From Prevotella sp. MA2016 (GTDB taxonomy: Bacteria; Bacteroidota; Bacteroidia; Bacteroidales; Bacteroidaceae): a DNA stretch of 64,000 nucleotides. How positions within the stretch are numbered: position 1 is the first letter of the stretch; each line of letters starts with the position of its first letter. A program made the translations under genes and the position numbers. The notes under the pieces are model-generated. The model had not been told where the DNA came from, made no database searches, and saw only the letters and a list, made by a program, of their open reading frames with translations. Location of the stretch: the NCBI RefSeq assembly GCF_000619825.1, contig NZ_JHUW01000011.1, positions 1 to 64,000 on the forward strand, read 5' to 3'. Positions 51,795 to 60,577 of the stretch are shown here, piece by piece.

Positions 51795-52256
51795 TTATCG
51801 GATTCTATCCATCGAGCGAACCAGCTTTTCATCTGCTAGGATAGCTCGGCGAGCCATCAAGTAGAGTATCAGCGAGATAGCGGGGAACACAGCTGGCCAT
51901 GAGGGACGGAAAACAACAGCTCCCCATGACTTATCGCCAACCATCTGACCTACAACAAAGAATACCACATACCAACCAATGATAAACAACACATTGAAGA
52001 GACAGAACAAGGCCTGCATCTTACGGTTGTTATATATAAATATGGTATAGGTAGCAATTACCGCTGTAGGCAGCAGAACAGCCATCAAGGGCCAAGTATC
52101 AAAATGATGCTTGCCCAGAGGGTCGGTAAACCAAAGGTTGAACACCTTTGCTACAGTAACACCCCCCAACTTAAATGAACCAATCTGCATACAAAGACAA
52201 ATGACGGTCATAATAATGGCCGCCAAAAGATATAATGTCTGCTTACGCTGTATCAT
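51795..52256 (-). CDS. DUF4293 membrane protein
   Basis: The product has 153 residues from the Met of MIQRKQTLYLL; the longer frame would overlap rpoZ entirely. It has four membrane helices (near 8-28, 55-75, 82-104, 122-140) with basic ends. The pattern matches DUF4293, a Bacteroidota family found next to rpoZ and bamD. It begins one base after the rpoZ stop. Function unknown. Confidence 0.85.
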   Translation of the reverse strand: MIQRKQTLYLLAAIIMTVICLCMQIGSFKLGGVTVAKVFNLWFTDPLGKHHFDTWPLMAVLLPTAVIATYTIFIYNNRKMQALFCLFNVLFIIGWYVVFFVVGQMVGDKSWGAVVFRPSWPAVFPAISLILYLMARRAILADEKLVRSMDRIR

Positions 52257-52257
52257 A

Positions 52258-52596
52258 TTAATCTTCCTGATTCTGGTTCTCGCGAGAAGGATCACGCCAG
52301 TAAACCTTATCCTCAATAAACTCCTGAGTAGCCAGAAGACTTGGTTTGGGCAGCTTCTCATAGTAACGAGAAATCTCAATCTGCTCACGATTCTCGAATA
52401 CCTCCTCGAGTGAATCGTTGTACGAAGCGAACTCTGCCAGCTTCTTTGAGAGATCGTCCTTAATCTGAAGGCTAATCTGGTTGGCACGCTTTCCAATGAT
52501 AGCTACGCTCTCGTAGATATTACCTGTATCTTCACACAGATCCATAATGTTACGTGTAACGGTGTTAACCGGTGCTTTTGACTTCTTGTAATCCAT
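52258..52596 (-). CDS. rpoZ: RNA polymerase omega subunit
   Basis: The product has 112 residues with the omega/Rpb6 core: NTVTRNIMDLCEDTGNIYESVAIIGKRANQI. The C-terminal extension is typical of the Bacteroidota version. It assists RNA polymerase assembly. It follows bamD by three bases. Confidence 0.9.
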   Translation of the reverse strand: MDYKKSKAPVNTVTRNIMDLCEDTGNIYESVAIIGKRANQISLQIKDDLSKKLAEFASYNDSLEEVFENREQIEISRYYEKLPKPSLLATQEFIEDKVYWRDPSRENQNQED

Positions 52597-52599
52597 ATC

Positions 52600-53427
52600 T
52601 TAATCTTTAATAACTTTTTTGCACTTATTAATAAACTTCTCAGCTGTAGCAGCATTCTTAGACTCAGGGAACTCATTCAGGAATCCATAGCATTCATCCT
52701 CGGCATCGCGATAGCGATCCATGCGCTTCTCTTCCGAACTATTCTCAGCTAATTCGAACTTTGCCTTCATAATGAGCAGCATCAACTCCTCACGAATACT
52801 GCAATAAGGGTAGTTCTTCAGGCAGTTTTGAGCCGTAATGATACAAGCATTGTAATTACTCTCCTCATTAGAGTTAATATTACCAAAATATCCGCCAAGA
52901 TTATAATAGAGCTCGGCAGAAAGGTATTCTTTTTGAATCAACTTGTCATGAAGCTCATAAAGGCGCGACTGAGCCTGAGGACGCAGTTCTGACTCTGGAA
53001 AGAGATCCAGGAACTGCTGATAAGCAGTAATAGCACCATTTGTTGGCGACTGATCAAGTCGTGGCTCTGGAGCACTTTGATAGAGCGACTGGCCAACATA
53101 AAAATAAGCCAACTCGGCATAAGTGCCACGAGGATAACTAGTAGTGTATTTCTTAAAGGTTTCCGAAGCAGCATCATAATCCATGTTACCATACTGGGCC
53201 ATACCCAACATATAGAGACATTCCTGAGCTTCGTCAGAGCCTTTTTTGATAGTCACCAGTTCTTCCAACAGTGAAACAGCCTGCTGAAATTTTCCACATG
53301 CAAATGCTTCTTTAGCATACTCATACTTATAATCAGTGTCGCCATACTTGTAGACACTGTTAAACTCTGAAGCGCAACTGCTAAGCAGTAAAGCTGCACA
53401 TGCCAATGTAATGATACCTTTATTCAT
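52600..53427 (-). CDS. bamD: Outer-membrane assembly lipoprotein BamD
   Basis: The product has 275 residues with a lipobox L-S-S-C (Cys18). TPR-like helices fill the mature protein (YEYAKEAFACGKFQQAVSLLEEL, YFYVGQSLYQSAPEPRLDQSPTNGAITAYQQFLDLFPES, the latter being the BamD signature). It works with BamA to insert outer-membrane barrels. First gene of bamD-rpoZ-DUF4293; promoter box TAATTTTG on the minus strand at 53438-53445 lies 11 bases from the start. Confidence 0.94.
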   Translation of the reverse strand: MNKGIITLACAALLLSSCASEFNSVYKYGDTDYKYEYAKEAFACGKFQQAVSLLEELVTIKKGSDEAQECLYMLGMAQYGNMDYDAASETFKKYTTSYPRGTYAELAYFYVGQSLYQSAPEPRLDQSPTNGAITAYQQFLDLFPESELRPQAQSRLYELHDKLIQKEYLSAELYYNLGGYFGNINSNEESNYNACIITAQNCLKNYPYCSIREELMLLIMKAKFELAENSSEEKRMDRYRDAEDECYGFLNEFPESKNAATAEKFINKCKKVIKD

Positions 53428-53520
53428 ATTCGGGGTGCAAAATTAGCACTTTTCGGTCAAATAACAAAGTTTTATGTAAGGTTTTTGGCGTTTTTTGATG
53501 TTTTTTTAATAACTTATTCG

Positions 53521-53528
53521 TATCTTTG
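53521..53528 (+). promoter_or_regulatory. -7 box next to uvrB start
   Basis: TATCTTTG ends eight bases before the uvrB ATG at 53536; TTTG at 53494-53497 gives a 23-base spacer. A four-base leader is expected. Confidence 0.55.
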
Positions 53529-53535
53529 CACCTCA

Positions 53536-55575
53536 ATGAGCAAATTTATACTTACATCGGAATATAAACCAACTGGCGATCAACCAGAAGCGATACGTCA
53601 GTTGACTGAGGGATTGGACCGTGGCGACCATGCCCAAGTACTACTCGGCGTAACAGGTTCAGGAAAGACATTTACGATGGCAAACGTCATTGCGCAGCAC
53701 AATCGCCCCACCCTCATCCTAAGTCATAACAAGACCCTAGCAGCTCAGTTGTATGAGGAGATGAAGGGCTTTTTTCCACAGAATGCTGTAGAGTACTATG
53801 TTAGCTATTATGACTATTACCAACCAGAAGCTTACCTTCCTACCACAGACACTTATATCGAGAAAGACCTGGCAATCAACGAAGAAATAGACAGATTGAG
53901 ATTGTCAGCCGTATCTAATTTATTATCAGGCAGAAACGATGTTGTTGTTGTATCTTCAGTTTCATGTATCTATGGTATGGGAAGTCCTGTCGCCCTACAA
54001 GAAAATGTGATCGAACTGAAGAAAGGACAGATACTGGATCGCAACGCACTGTTAAGAAAGTTAGTACAAGCATTATATGTTCGCAACGACCTTGATTTAC
54101 AACGAGGCAACTTCCGTGTGAAAGGCGATACGGTGGATATTGCCATGGCTTATAGTGAAGTAGTTCTTCGAATCACTTTCTGGGACGACGAGATTGATGC
54201 CATTGAGGAGATGGACGCTGTAACCTTCGATCGTTTGGCCAGTTTTGACGAATATCGTCTCTATCCAGCCAACCTATTCATGACTTCACAGGAGCAAACC
54301 AATATTGCCATCCGTCAGATTCAGGACGACCTGATGAAACAAGTACTCTATTTTGAGGAGATTGGCGATACCATCAAGGCACAGCGTATTAAGGAGCGTG
54401 TGGAGTATGATATGGAAATGATCAAAGAATTAGGGCATTGTTCTGGAATTGAGAACTACAGTCGCTATTTCGATGGCCGTCAGGCAGGCGAACGCCCCTA
54501 TTGCCTTCTGGATTTCTTCCCCGACGACTATCTCCTCATCATAGATGAGAGCCATGTAAGCGTTCCGCAAATCAGTGCCATGTATGGTGGCGACAGAAGC
54601 CGCAAGCAAAACCTGGTAGAATACGGATTCCGCCTGCCTGCAGCATTTGACAACCGCCCTCTGAAGTTTGAGGAATTCCAGAAAGAAGTGAATCAAGTCA
54701 TCTATGTAAGTGCTACACCAGCCGACTACGAACTGAATGAAGCTGAAGGTGTGGTAGTAGAACAGGTGATTCGCCCTACAGGCCTGCTTGATCCTGAAAT
54801 AGAAGTACGCCCCAGCGAGAATCAGATTGACGACTTACTTGACGAAATACTGGCACGCAATCAGCGAGGCGAACGTGTACTCATCACCACCCTAACCAAA
54901 CGAATGGCGGAGGAGCTGACAGAGTACCTACTGAACCATAACATCAGCACCGCTTATATCCATAGCGATGTAGCCACACTTGACCGTGTAAAGATTCTGA
55001 GCGACCTGCGACAAGGTGTTTATGACGTACTTGTTGGTGTCAACCTGCTACGTGAAGGCCTCGACCTGCCTGAAGTATCATTGGTAGCCATCCTAGATGC
55101 AGACAAAGAGGGTTTCCTACGCAGCCATCGCAGTCTAACCCAGACCGCCGGTCGTGCTGCTCGAAATGTGAATGGAAAGGTGATTATGTACGCCGACACT
55201 ATCACAGCCTCTATGCAACTCACTATCGACGAGACATTGCGACGCAGGATGAAGCAGATGAAATACAATGAAGAGCATCATATTACGCCCAAGCAGATTG
55301 TAAAGAATCTTTCATTCAGTGCCCTTCAAAAGGAGAATCGCGCTGATACCAAAGAACTGATTCGCAACTTCTCTACAGCCGCGGAAAAGGGAGAAACAGG
55401 AACAATGATGGCAGCCGACCCGATAGAGGAGCGTATGACCAGACCACAGATGGAGAAGCTGATAGAAGAAACTACGAGAAAAATGAAAGAAGCCGCCAAA
55501 CAGTTGGACTTCCTGCAAGCAGCCCAATATCGTGACGAAATAGTTCGTTTACAAAAGGAGTTGGAACTAAAATAA
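53536..55575 (+). CDS. uvrB: Excinuclease ABC subunit B
   Basis: The product has 679 residues from the ATG after the promoter box. Walker A GVTGSGKT, the beta-hairpin YVSYYDYYQPEAYLP, the Walker B-like DESH, helicase motif GRAARN, and a C-terminal UVR coiled-coil domain are all present. It is the damage-loading subunit of nucleotide excision repair. Monocistronic. Confidence 0.97.
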   Translation: MSKFILTSEYKPTGDQPEAIRQLTEGLDRGDHAQVLLGVTGSGKTFTMANVIAQHNRPTLILSHNKTLAAQLYEEMKGFFPQNAVEYYVSYYDYYQPEAYLPTTDTYIEKDLAINEEIDRLRLSAVSNLLSGRNDVVVVSSVSCIYGMGSPVALQENVIELKKGQILDRNALLRKLVQALYVRNDLDLQRGNFRVKGDTVDIAMAYSEVVLRITFWDDEIDAIEEMDAVTFDRLASFDEYRLYPANLFMTSQEQTNIAIRQIQDDLMKQVLYFEEIGDTIKAQRIKERVEYDMEMIKELGHCSGIENYSRYFDGRQAGERPYCLLDFFPDDYLLIIDESHVSVPQISAMYGGDRSRKQNLVEYGFRLPAAFDNRPLKFEEFQKEVNQVIYVSATPADYELNEAEGVVVEQVIRPTGLLDPEIEVRPSENQIDDLLDEILARNQRGERVLITTLTKRMAEELTEYLLNHNISTAYIHSDVATLDRVKILSDLRQGVYDVLVGVNLLREGLDLPEVSLVAILDADKEGFLRSHRSLTQTAGRAARNVNGKVIMYADTITASMQLTIDETLRRRMKQMKYNEEHHITPKQIVKNLSFSALQKENRADTKELIRNFSTAAEKGETGTMMAADPIEERMTRPQMEKLIEETTRKMKEAAKQLDFLQAAQYRDEIVRLQKELELK

Positions 55576-55647
55576 AAATTAAATACTCAAATAATTAAAG
55601 AATTAAAAAATACATGATATTCGTGCGTGATTATAAAAAAATCTTCG

Positions 55648-55655
55648 TACTTTTG
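55648..55655 (+). promoter_or_regulatory. -7 box of DUF4468-porin operon
   Basis: TACTTTTG with a leader of about 25 bases to 55684. No good -33. Confidence 0.5.
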
Positions 55656-55683
55656 CATGGTTTTTATTAAAAATAAAATTGAT

Positions 55684-56301
55684 ATGAAAAAGTTTTTGAT
55701 AGCCATTCTGATGGCAATGCCTGTAATAGCTTCGGCTCAGGACAACACTTGGGAGCGTATAGAACAAGAACCCGTAGAGAAAGAGAATCCAGATGCAAAG
55801 TATCTGGCAGAGGGTGCTGTGCCTGTAATCGAAGGAAGAGTTTGCTGGCAAACCACCATCAAGGCACCAGGAAAATCAGCTCAACAGATTTATGACATTC
55901 TGCTTAAACAGATGGAGAAAATGGTTAATGAGCCCAACCAGATTGCCAACAGTGCCGTTGTAATCAAAGACACAGAAAAGTTTGAATTAGGAGCCATCTT
56001 CCATGAGTGGTTGGTATTCAAGAACTCTTCTTTATCACTCGACCGCACCCAATTCCACTTCCAGCTCATCGTAAAATGCGCCAACGAACAAGCCGAGGTT
56101 AAAATTGCTCATATCTCGTATGATTACAACATTGAGCGCAAGCCTGTTCACTATACAGCTGAGGAATGGATTACCGACAAGTATGCCGTTAACAAAAAGC
56201 ACACTAAGCTCTATCCTCTTTCGGCCAAGTTCCGCCGCAAGACTATAGACCGTAAAGATTTCATCTTCACAAAATTCAACTCACTGTTAAACGACAAATA
56301 A
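55684..56301 (+). CDS. Secreted DUF4468-like protein
   Basis: The product has 205 residues with a signal peptide (about 1-18, ending SAQ). The mature protein has two strands-helix units that resemble the TBP-like DUF4468 fold common in Bacteroidota (GRVCWQTTIKAPGKSAQQIYD). Periplasmic. It begins an operon with a small membrane protein and a putative porin. Function unknown. Confidence 0.75.
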   Translation: MKKFLIAILMAMPVIASAQDNTWERIEQEPVEKENPDAKYLAEGAVPVIEGRVCWQTTIKAPGKSAQQIYDILLKQMEKMVNEPNQIANSAVVIKDTEKFELGAIFHEWLVFKNSSLSLDRTQFHFQLIVKCANEQAEVKIAHISYDYNIERKPVHYTAEEWITDKYAVNKKHTKLYPLSAKFRRKTIDRKDFIFTKFNSLLNDK

Positions 56302-56305
56302 AAGC

Positions 56306-56479
56306 ATGAGCAAAGACCTGATACGTAATATTCTGAATATTATCTTTATGATCGGCGCAACCGTGGGTGTGATTCTTTTTCTCTCCAAGAATGAAGAACG
56401 ACACAACCTCGGTTTGTACATCATCTTATTCTCAATGTGCTTCAAAATAGCCGAATCGGCAATGCGAATGATAAAATAA
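56306..56479 (+). CDS. Small membrane protein of 57 residues
   Basis: A reading frame from ATG 56306 to TAA 56479 encodes a 57-residue peptide with two hydrophobic helices (about 7-26 and 37-51), separated by a charged turn (KNEERHN). It fills almost exactly the gap between the DUF4468-like gene (4 bases) and the porin gene (3 bases), and its frame is coding in character. Family not recognised. Confidence 0.7.
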   Translation: MSKDLIRNILNIIFMIGATVGVILFLSKNEERHNLGLYIILFSMCFKIAESAMRMIK

Positions 56480-56482
56480 TCT

Positions 56483-58813
56483 ATGTACAAAAGACTATCC
56501 ACACTTTTCGTAGCACTACTGGCTCTGGTACAAATCAGCGCACAGACAGATCGTGAGTTTAACCAGATTGACGAGTACGGAAACGTTAGCCGTAGCAACG
56601 AGAACTTCAACAAACACAGCAAGGACACTACAGCACACAAGGAGATACCCAAAGGTTTCTACACTTGGAATATAGACAGAAGATTTGGTGATATAATTCC
56701 TGCACAGCCTGACACACTGCCCCACTTGTTTATGAATACAACATTCAACAGTGGCATGTATGGAGATTACAACACCGTAGGAAGCAATTATACTGCCAGA
56801 CAGAGTCGTATTTTCATCGATCGTTCGTATGGCGATTACTTTATTTTTACTGAGCCTTACAGTTTCGTAAACAAGCCCCCCGAATCATTCTTGTTTATGA
56901 ACACCTTATCGCCCTATACCACCGTTCTTTACGACAATTGTGGCGACAAGACTAATGGTGAGGACCACATCGATGCGAAGTTTGCAGTTAATGCCAACAA
57001 ACGCCTCAATGTCGGTTTCGACTTAGACTATGCATACGCCAGGGGCTACTATAGCAACCAGAACAACTCACACTTTAATGGTACTCTGTTTGCTTCTTAC
57101 ACTGGCGATCGCTATCAGATGCACTTTTTCTTCAATGCAGCGCACCAGAAAGCCTCAGAAAATGGTGGTATCACAGCTGACGAATATGTCACTCACCCAG
57201 AGTCATTTACCGACAATTATACCGAAAGCGAAATTCCCACCGTTCTCTCAAGAAACTGGAATCGCAACAACCACCAGCATCTCTTTTTGAGCCATCGCTA
57301 CAATTTTGGTTTTTATCGTATGGTAAAGATGACCGACGAGGAAATCAAAGCCCGCCAGTTTGCCCGAGAATCCATGAAGGAGCACGAGGCTGCAAAAGAT
57401 GAGCAAGATTCAGACGATAACAAATCGTACAGAGAAAAGGACAAGAAGAAACCTTCAGGCCGACCTGAAGGTGCAAAGATAATGGGCAAGGAACCTCAAA
57501 AGGACTCACTCGACATGGTTGTTGATACAACCCGTATTAAGGTAGATGGCTTAGCAGCTATTGACAGTCTGAACCGATTACAGGCCATTCAGGACTCTAT
57601 CGATGCAACCATGAAACGCGAGTACGTACCTGTTACCAGTTTCATCCACACGCTCGACATCAACAATTACGACCGCATTTATCAGGCCTATGTCACGCCC
57701 ACCAATTATTATAAGGACACCTACTATGATAAAGGTTTAAGATTTGGCAACGACTCTATTTATGACCAGGTTAAGCATCTTCAAGTCAAGAATACACTTG
57801 GCGTAGCTCTGCTCGAAGGATTCAATAAATATGTAAAAGCCGGATTAAAGGTATTTGCGTCATACGAACACAATAGCTATCAGATGCCAGAATTCGACAA
57901 CAACTTATTGCGTTTCAACAAATGGACCGAATATAACTTGACTCTCGGTGCACAACTCAGCAAGACTCAGGGTAAAGCCCTGCATTTCAACCTCACCGCT
58001 GAGAGATGGCTATCAGGTGCAGATGCGGGCGACATGATGATCGACTTCAGCACCGATCTCAATTTCCCATTATTTGGTGATACGGTACAGTTGGCAGCAT
58101 CAGCATTCTACCAGCAATGCAATCCCGTATTTCTTATGAGCACTTATCATTCAAAGCATATCTGGTGGGACAATGATTTTAGTCGCGAAACCCGCAGCCG
58201 AATAGAAGGTGTATTCAGCTATCAGAAGACCGACACGAAACTACGCATAGCTGTTGAAAACCTTAAGAACTACACCTACTACGGCATGAGTTACGACATG
58301 ACAAATAATGGTGCTCGCAAAAATATGACTGCAGGTGTATATCAAGAAAGCAAGAATATACAGATACTAACAGCACAGTTGCACCAGAATTTCCGTTTGG
58401 GTCCTCTGAACTGGGAAAATATTATCACGTATCAGAAATCGAGCAAGCAGGAGGTATTACCCCTGCCCGACCTGAACATTTTCACCAACCTATATCTGAA
58501 ATTCAAAATTGCAAAGGTGCTTGGTGTGGAACTGGGAGCTGATGCAACATACTTCACCAAGTATTATGCTCCTGACTTCTGTCCAGCCATCAATCAGTTT
58601 GCTATTCAGCAGAATGAGGATAGCCGTGTAGAGTTAGGTGAGTTCCCCTTTGTAGATATCTACGCCAACATGACGCTGAAGGGTGTAAGATTCTTCCTGG
58701 TAATGAGTAACGTCGTAAATAGCGGTGCCAACCACATGAAGTTCCTTACGCCCCACTACCCATCCAACGGATCAGTTCTGCATTTTGGCGTTTCCTGGCC
58801 TTTCTTTAACTAA
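56483..58813 (+). CDS. Putative porin (large outer-membrane barrel)
   Basis: The product has 776 residues with a signal peptide (about 1-21, ISAQ). It follows the layout of the Bacteroidota putative porin family: an N-terminal region containing DEYGNVSRSNENF, repeated aromatic-ended strands throughout, a Lys/Asp/Glu-rich disordered stretch around 290-350, and a C-terminal strand ending in PFFN. Substrate unknown. Last gene of its operon; overlaps convergent menA by four bases. Confidence 0.83.
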   Translation: MYKRLSTLFVALLALVQISAQTDREFNQIDEYGNVSRSNENFNKHSKDTTAHKEIPKGFYTWNIDRRFGDIIPAQPDTLPHLFMNTTFNSGMYGDYNTVGSNYTARQSRIFIDRSYGDYFIFTEPYSFVNKPPESFLFMNTLSPYTTVLYDNCGDKTNGEDHIDAKFAVNANKRLNVGFDLDYAYARGYYSNQNNSHFNGTLFASYTGDRYQMHFFFNAAHQKASENGGITADEYVTHPESFTDNYTESEIPTVLSRNWNRNNHQHLFLSHRYNFGFYRMVKMTDEEIKARQFARESMKEHEAAKDEQDSDDNKSYREKDKKKPSGRPEGAKIMGKEPQKDSLDMVVDTTRIKVDGLAAIDSLNRLQAIQDSIDATMKREYVPVTSFIHTLDINNYDRIYQAYVTPTNYYKDTYYDKGLRFGNDSIYDQVKHLQVKNTLGVALLEGFNKYVKAGLKVFASYEHNSYQMPEFDNNLLRFNKWTEYNLTLGAQLSKTQGKALHFNLTAERWLSGADAGDMMIDFSTDLNFPLFGDTVQLAASAFYQQCNPVFLMSTYHSKHIWWDNDFSRETRSRIEGVFSYQKTDTKLRIAVENLKNYTYYGMSYDMTNNGARKNMTAGVYQESKNIQILTAQLHQNFRLGPLNWENIITYQKSSKQEVLPLPDLNIFTNLYLKFKIAKVLGVELGADATYFTKYYAPDFCPAINQFAIQQNEDSRVELGEFPFVDIYANMTLKGVRFFLVMSNVVNSGANHMKFLTPHYPSNGSVLHFGVSWPFFN

Positions 58814-59724
58814 AGAAGCAAAATCCCAAGGCTGACGCATACACCATAGATAAATATATTACGCGCTGTTTCTCCTAAGCAGAGATTCAGCGCTTTTCCT
58901 TGGTATATACGCTTAATTTTCAAATAAGTAAAGAAATGAAGCGCCAGATAAATAATAGGAAGCAAAAAAGCCAATGGATGTCCGTTCATCAGAAATGCTC
59001 CGCCAAGAATAATGGCACCAATCCCAACACCTATATATAATTGTAAACCAGCTTCAGCACCTAGAAGTACGATAATTGTATTCTTACCAGCCTCCCGATC
59101 ATTATCCCTATCACGGAAGTTATTAATAATCAAAAGCGCATCAATCACCAGTCCGCAAGCTATCGAAGCCATCAAGACCTCCCATGTAAAAGCATGCAGC
59201 TGCACGTAATATGTACAGCAAACTGGCACCAATCCAAAAAACACAAGTACAAGCAAATCACCAAGTCCCTGATAAGAGAACCATGTAGTATAAAGGAACG
59301 CGAACACCACACACAGCATACCTACCAGCACCATTTCCCAACCTCCATAATACACAAGAGGCAGACCAATTACACAAGCAATGCAAGTAGTCAGAGCTAT
59401 CGCTTTCTTCATTGACTCCAGCTTCACCCAACCTTGTGCACAAGCTCTGCGTGGACCTAATCGTGTCTCAGCATCATCTGTACCATTCACATAGTCAAAA
59501 AAGTCGTTAATAAAATTAGCATCTATCTGCATAGCGAACGCAAACAAGAAGCAAAGCAAAGCAGCAATCCAACTAAAAGCGCCCTCGCCATATAAAGATG
59601 AGTCAGAATAGGCTAATGCCACACCTATCATCACAGGAACGGCAGCTCCCGACAATGTCTTAGGACGTGCCGCCAGCAACCAAGCCTTAGCCGAATTCGT
59701 CACAATTTTCTGTTCTTCTTCCAT
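58810..59724 (-). CDS. menA: 1,4-dihydroxy-2-naphthoate polyprenyltransferase
   Basis: The product has 304 residues from the Met of MEEEQKIVTNSAK; the longer frame runs into the promoter. About eight to nine membrane helices. The first Asp-rich motif is NFINDFFDYVNGTDDAE (N-D-x-x-D), the second is NNFRDRDNDREAGK, both binding the polyprenyl diphosphate via Mg2+. It attaches the prenyl tail in menaquinone synthesis. The promoter interlocks with that of the HD gene. Confidence 0.93.
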   Translation of the reverse strand: MEEEQKIVTNSAKAWLLAARPKTLSGAAVPVMIGVALAYSDSSLYGEGAFSWIAALLCFLFAFAMQIDANFINDFFDYVNGTDDAETRLGPRRACAQGWVKLESMKKAIALTTCIACVIGLPLVYYGGWEMVLVGMLCVVFAFLYTTWFSYQGLGDLLVLVFFGLVPVCCTYYVQLHAFTWEVLMASIACGLVIDALLIINNFRDRDNDREAGKNTIIVLLGAEAGLQLYIGVGIGAIILGGAFLMNGHPLAFLLPIIYLALHFFTYLKIKRIYQGKALNLCLGETARNIFIYGVCVSLGILLL

Positions 59725-59739
59725 AATTTTACAAAATTT

Positions 59740-59775
59740 CTTGCAAAAGTAACTACTTTTTTGTATATTTGCAAA
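59740..59775. promoter_or_regulatory. Interlocked divergent promoters (menA / HD gene)
   Basis: For menA (minus): TTTG at 59775-59772, 20 bases, TACTTTTG at 59751-59744. For the HD gene (plus): CTTG at 59740-59743, 20 bases, TATATTTG at 59764-59771. Each -33 directly abuts the other's -7, so TTTGCAAA (59768-59775) and TTGCAAAA (59741-59748) are used in both directions. Two polymerases could not occupy the region together. Confidence 0.65.
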
Positions 59776-59792
59776 GAAAATCAAAACTTTTT

Positions 59793-60449
59793 ATGACAAG
59801 CAATACCCCTAGTCTGGATTTAGTGGAGTTTATCGAGACACAGATCCTACCCAAATACGCAGAGTTTGATCGTGCCCATAACATGGAGCACGTAACAAGA
59901 GTTATACGTAATTCCCTTGAACTTGTACGTTCTACCGGAGCAGATACAAACATGGTATATACTATTGCCGCCTATCACGACTTGGGCATGTGCGGTCATC
60001 GTGCCGACCACCATATTCGTGGTGGTAAGATATTGGCTACAGATGCCCGTCTGAAGAAATGGTTCTCGCCAGAACAAATTAAGATCATGAAAGAGGCCGT
60101 TGAAGATCATCGTGCTTCTGCAAGTCGCAGTCCACGCTCGATTTATGGCAAAATTGTAGCTGAAGCCGACAGAGACATTGACCCAGAGAGAATTATACGC
60201 CGCTGTATTCAGTTTGGTCTAGCCAACTATCCTGAGAAATCTATTGAGGAACACTGGGAGCGTTTTAAAGAGCACATGGGTAATAAATACTCTAAAGACG
60301 GCTATATCAAATTATGGATTCCCAATTCGCCAAACGCCAAACGCCTTAACGAATTGAGAACCATTATCGAGCAGTCACAACAATTACGTGCAGCTTTCGA
60401 TCAAATATTTCCTGAAGAGGCTGCTATCGCAGATACAGATAATAAATAG
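59793..60449 (+). CDS. HD-domain phosphohydrolase
   Basis: The product has 218 residues. HD-domain metal ligands are visible: H in HNMEHVTRVIRN, HD in AAYHDLG, a downstream His pair in HRADHHIRG and D in EADRDID. Such enzymes hydrolyse nucleotides or second messengers; which one is unknown. No signal peptide. Starts at 59793 after its own promoter. The last 26 bases overlap the convergent small membrane gene. Confidence 0.82.
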   Translation: MTSNTPSLDLVEFIETQILPKYAEFDRAHNMEHVTRVIRNSLELVRSTGADTNMVYTIAAYHDLGMCGHRADHHIRGGKILATDARLKKWFSPEQIKIMKEAVEDHRASASRSPRSIYGKIVAEADRDIDPERIIRRCIQFGLANYPEKSIEEHWERFKEHMGNKYSKDGYIKLWIPNSPNAKRLNELRTIIEQSQQLRAAFDQIFPEEAAIADTDNK

Positions 60450-60576
60450 CAGCAAGCAGTACCATCAGAACTATCAGTACAGCCGACTTGATGAGACAAG
60501 AAGCTACTTTCTTTATCACCAAGAAGGCTACAATGATGGCTACAAGTACAAATATGTAATAACTCACGTTTCCCAT
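60424..60576 (-). CDS. Small single-helix membrane protein
   Basis: A 50-residue protein from the Met of MGNVSYYIFVL; two hydrophobic segments (4-20 and 27-47) flank a short basic turn (KKVASCLIK). It starts one base after the rluA stop, so it is co-transcribed, and overlaps the HD gene 3' end by 26 bases. No family recognised. The tight coupling to rluA supports expression. Confidence 0.6.
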   Translation of the reverse strand: MGNVSYYIFVLVAIIVAFLVIKKVASCLIKSAVLIVLMVLLAAIYYLYLR

Positions 60577-60577
60577 A

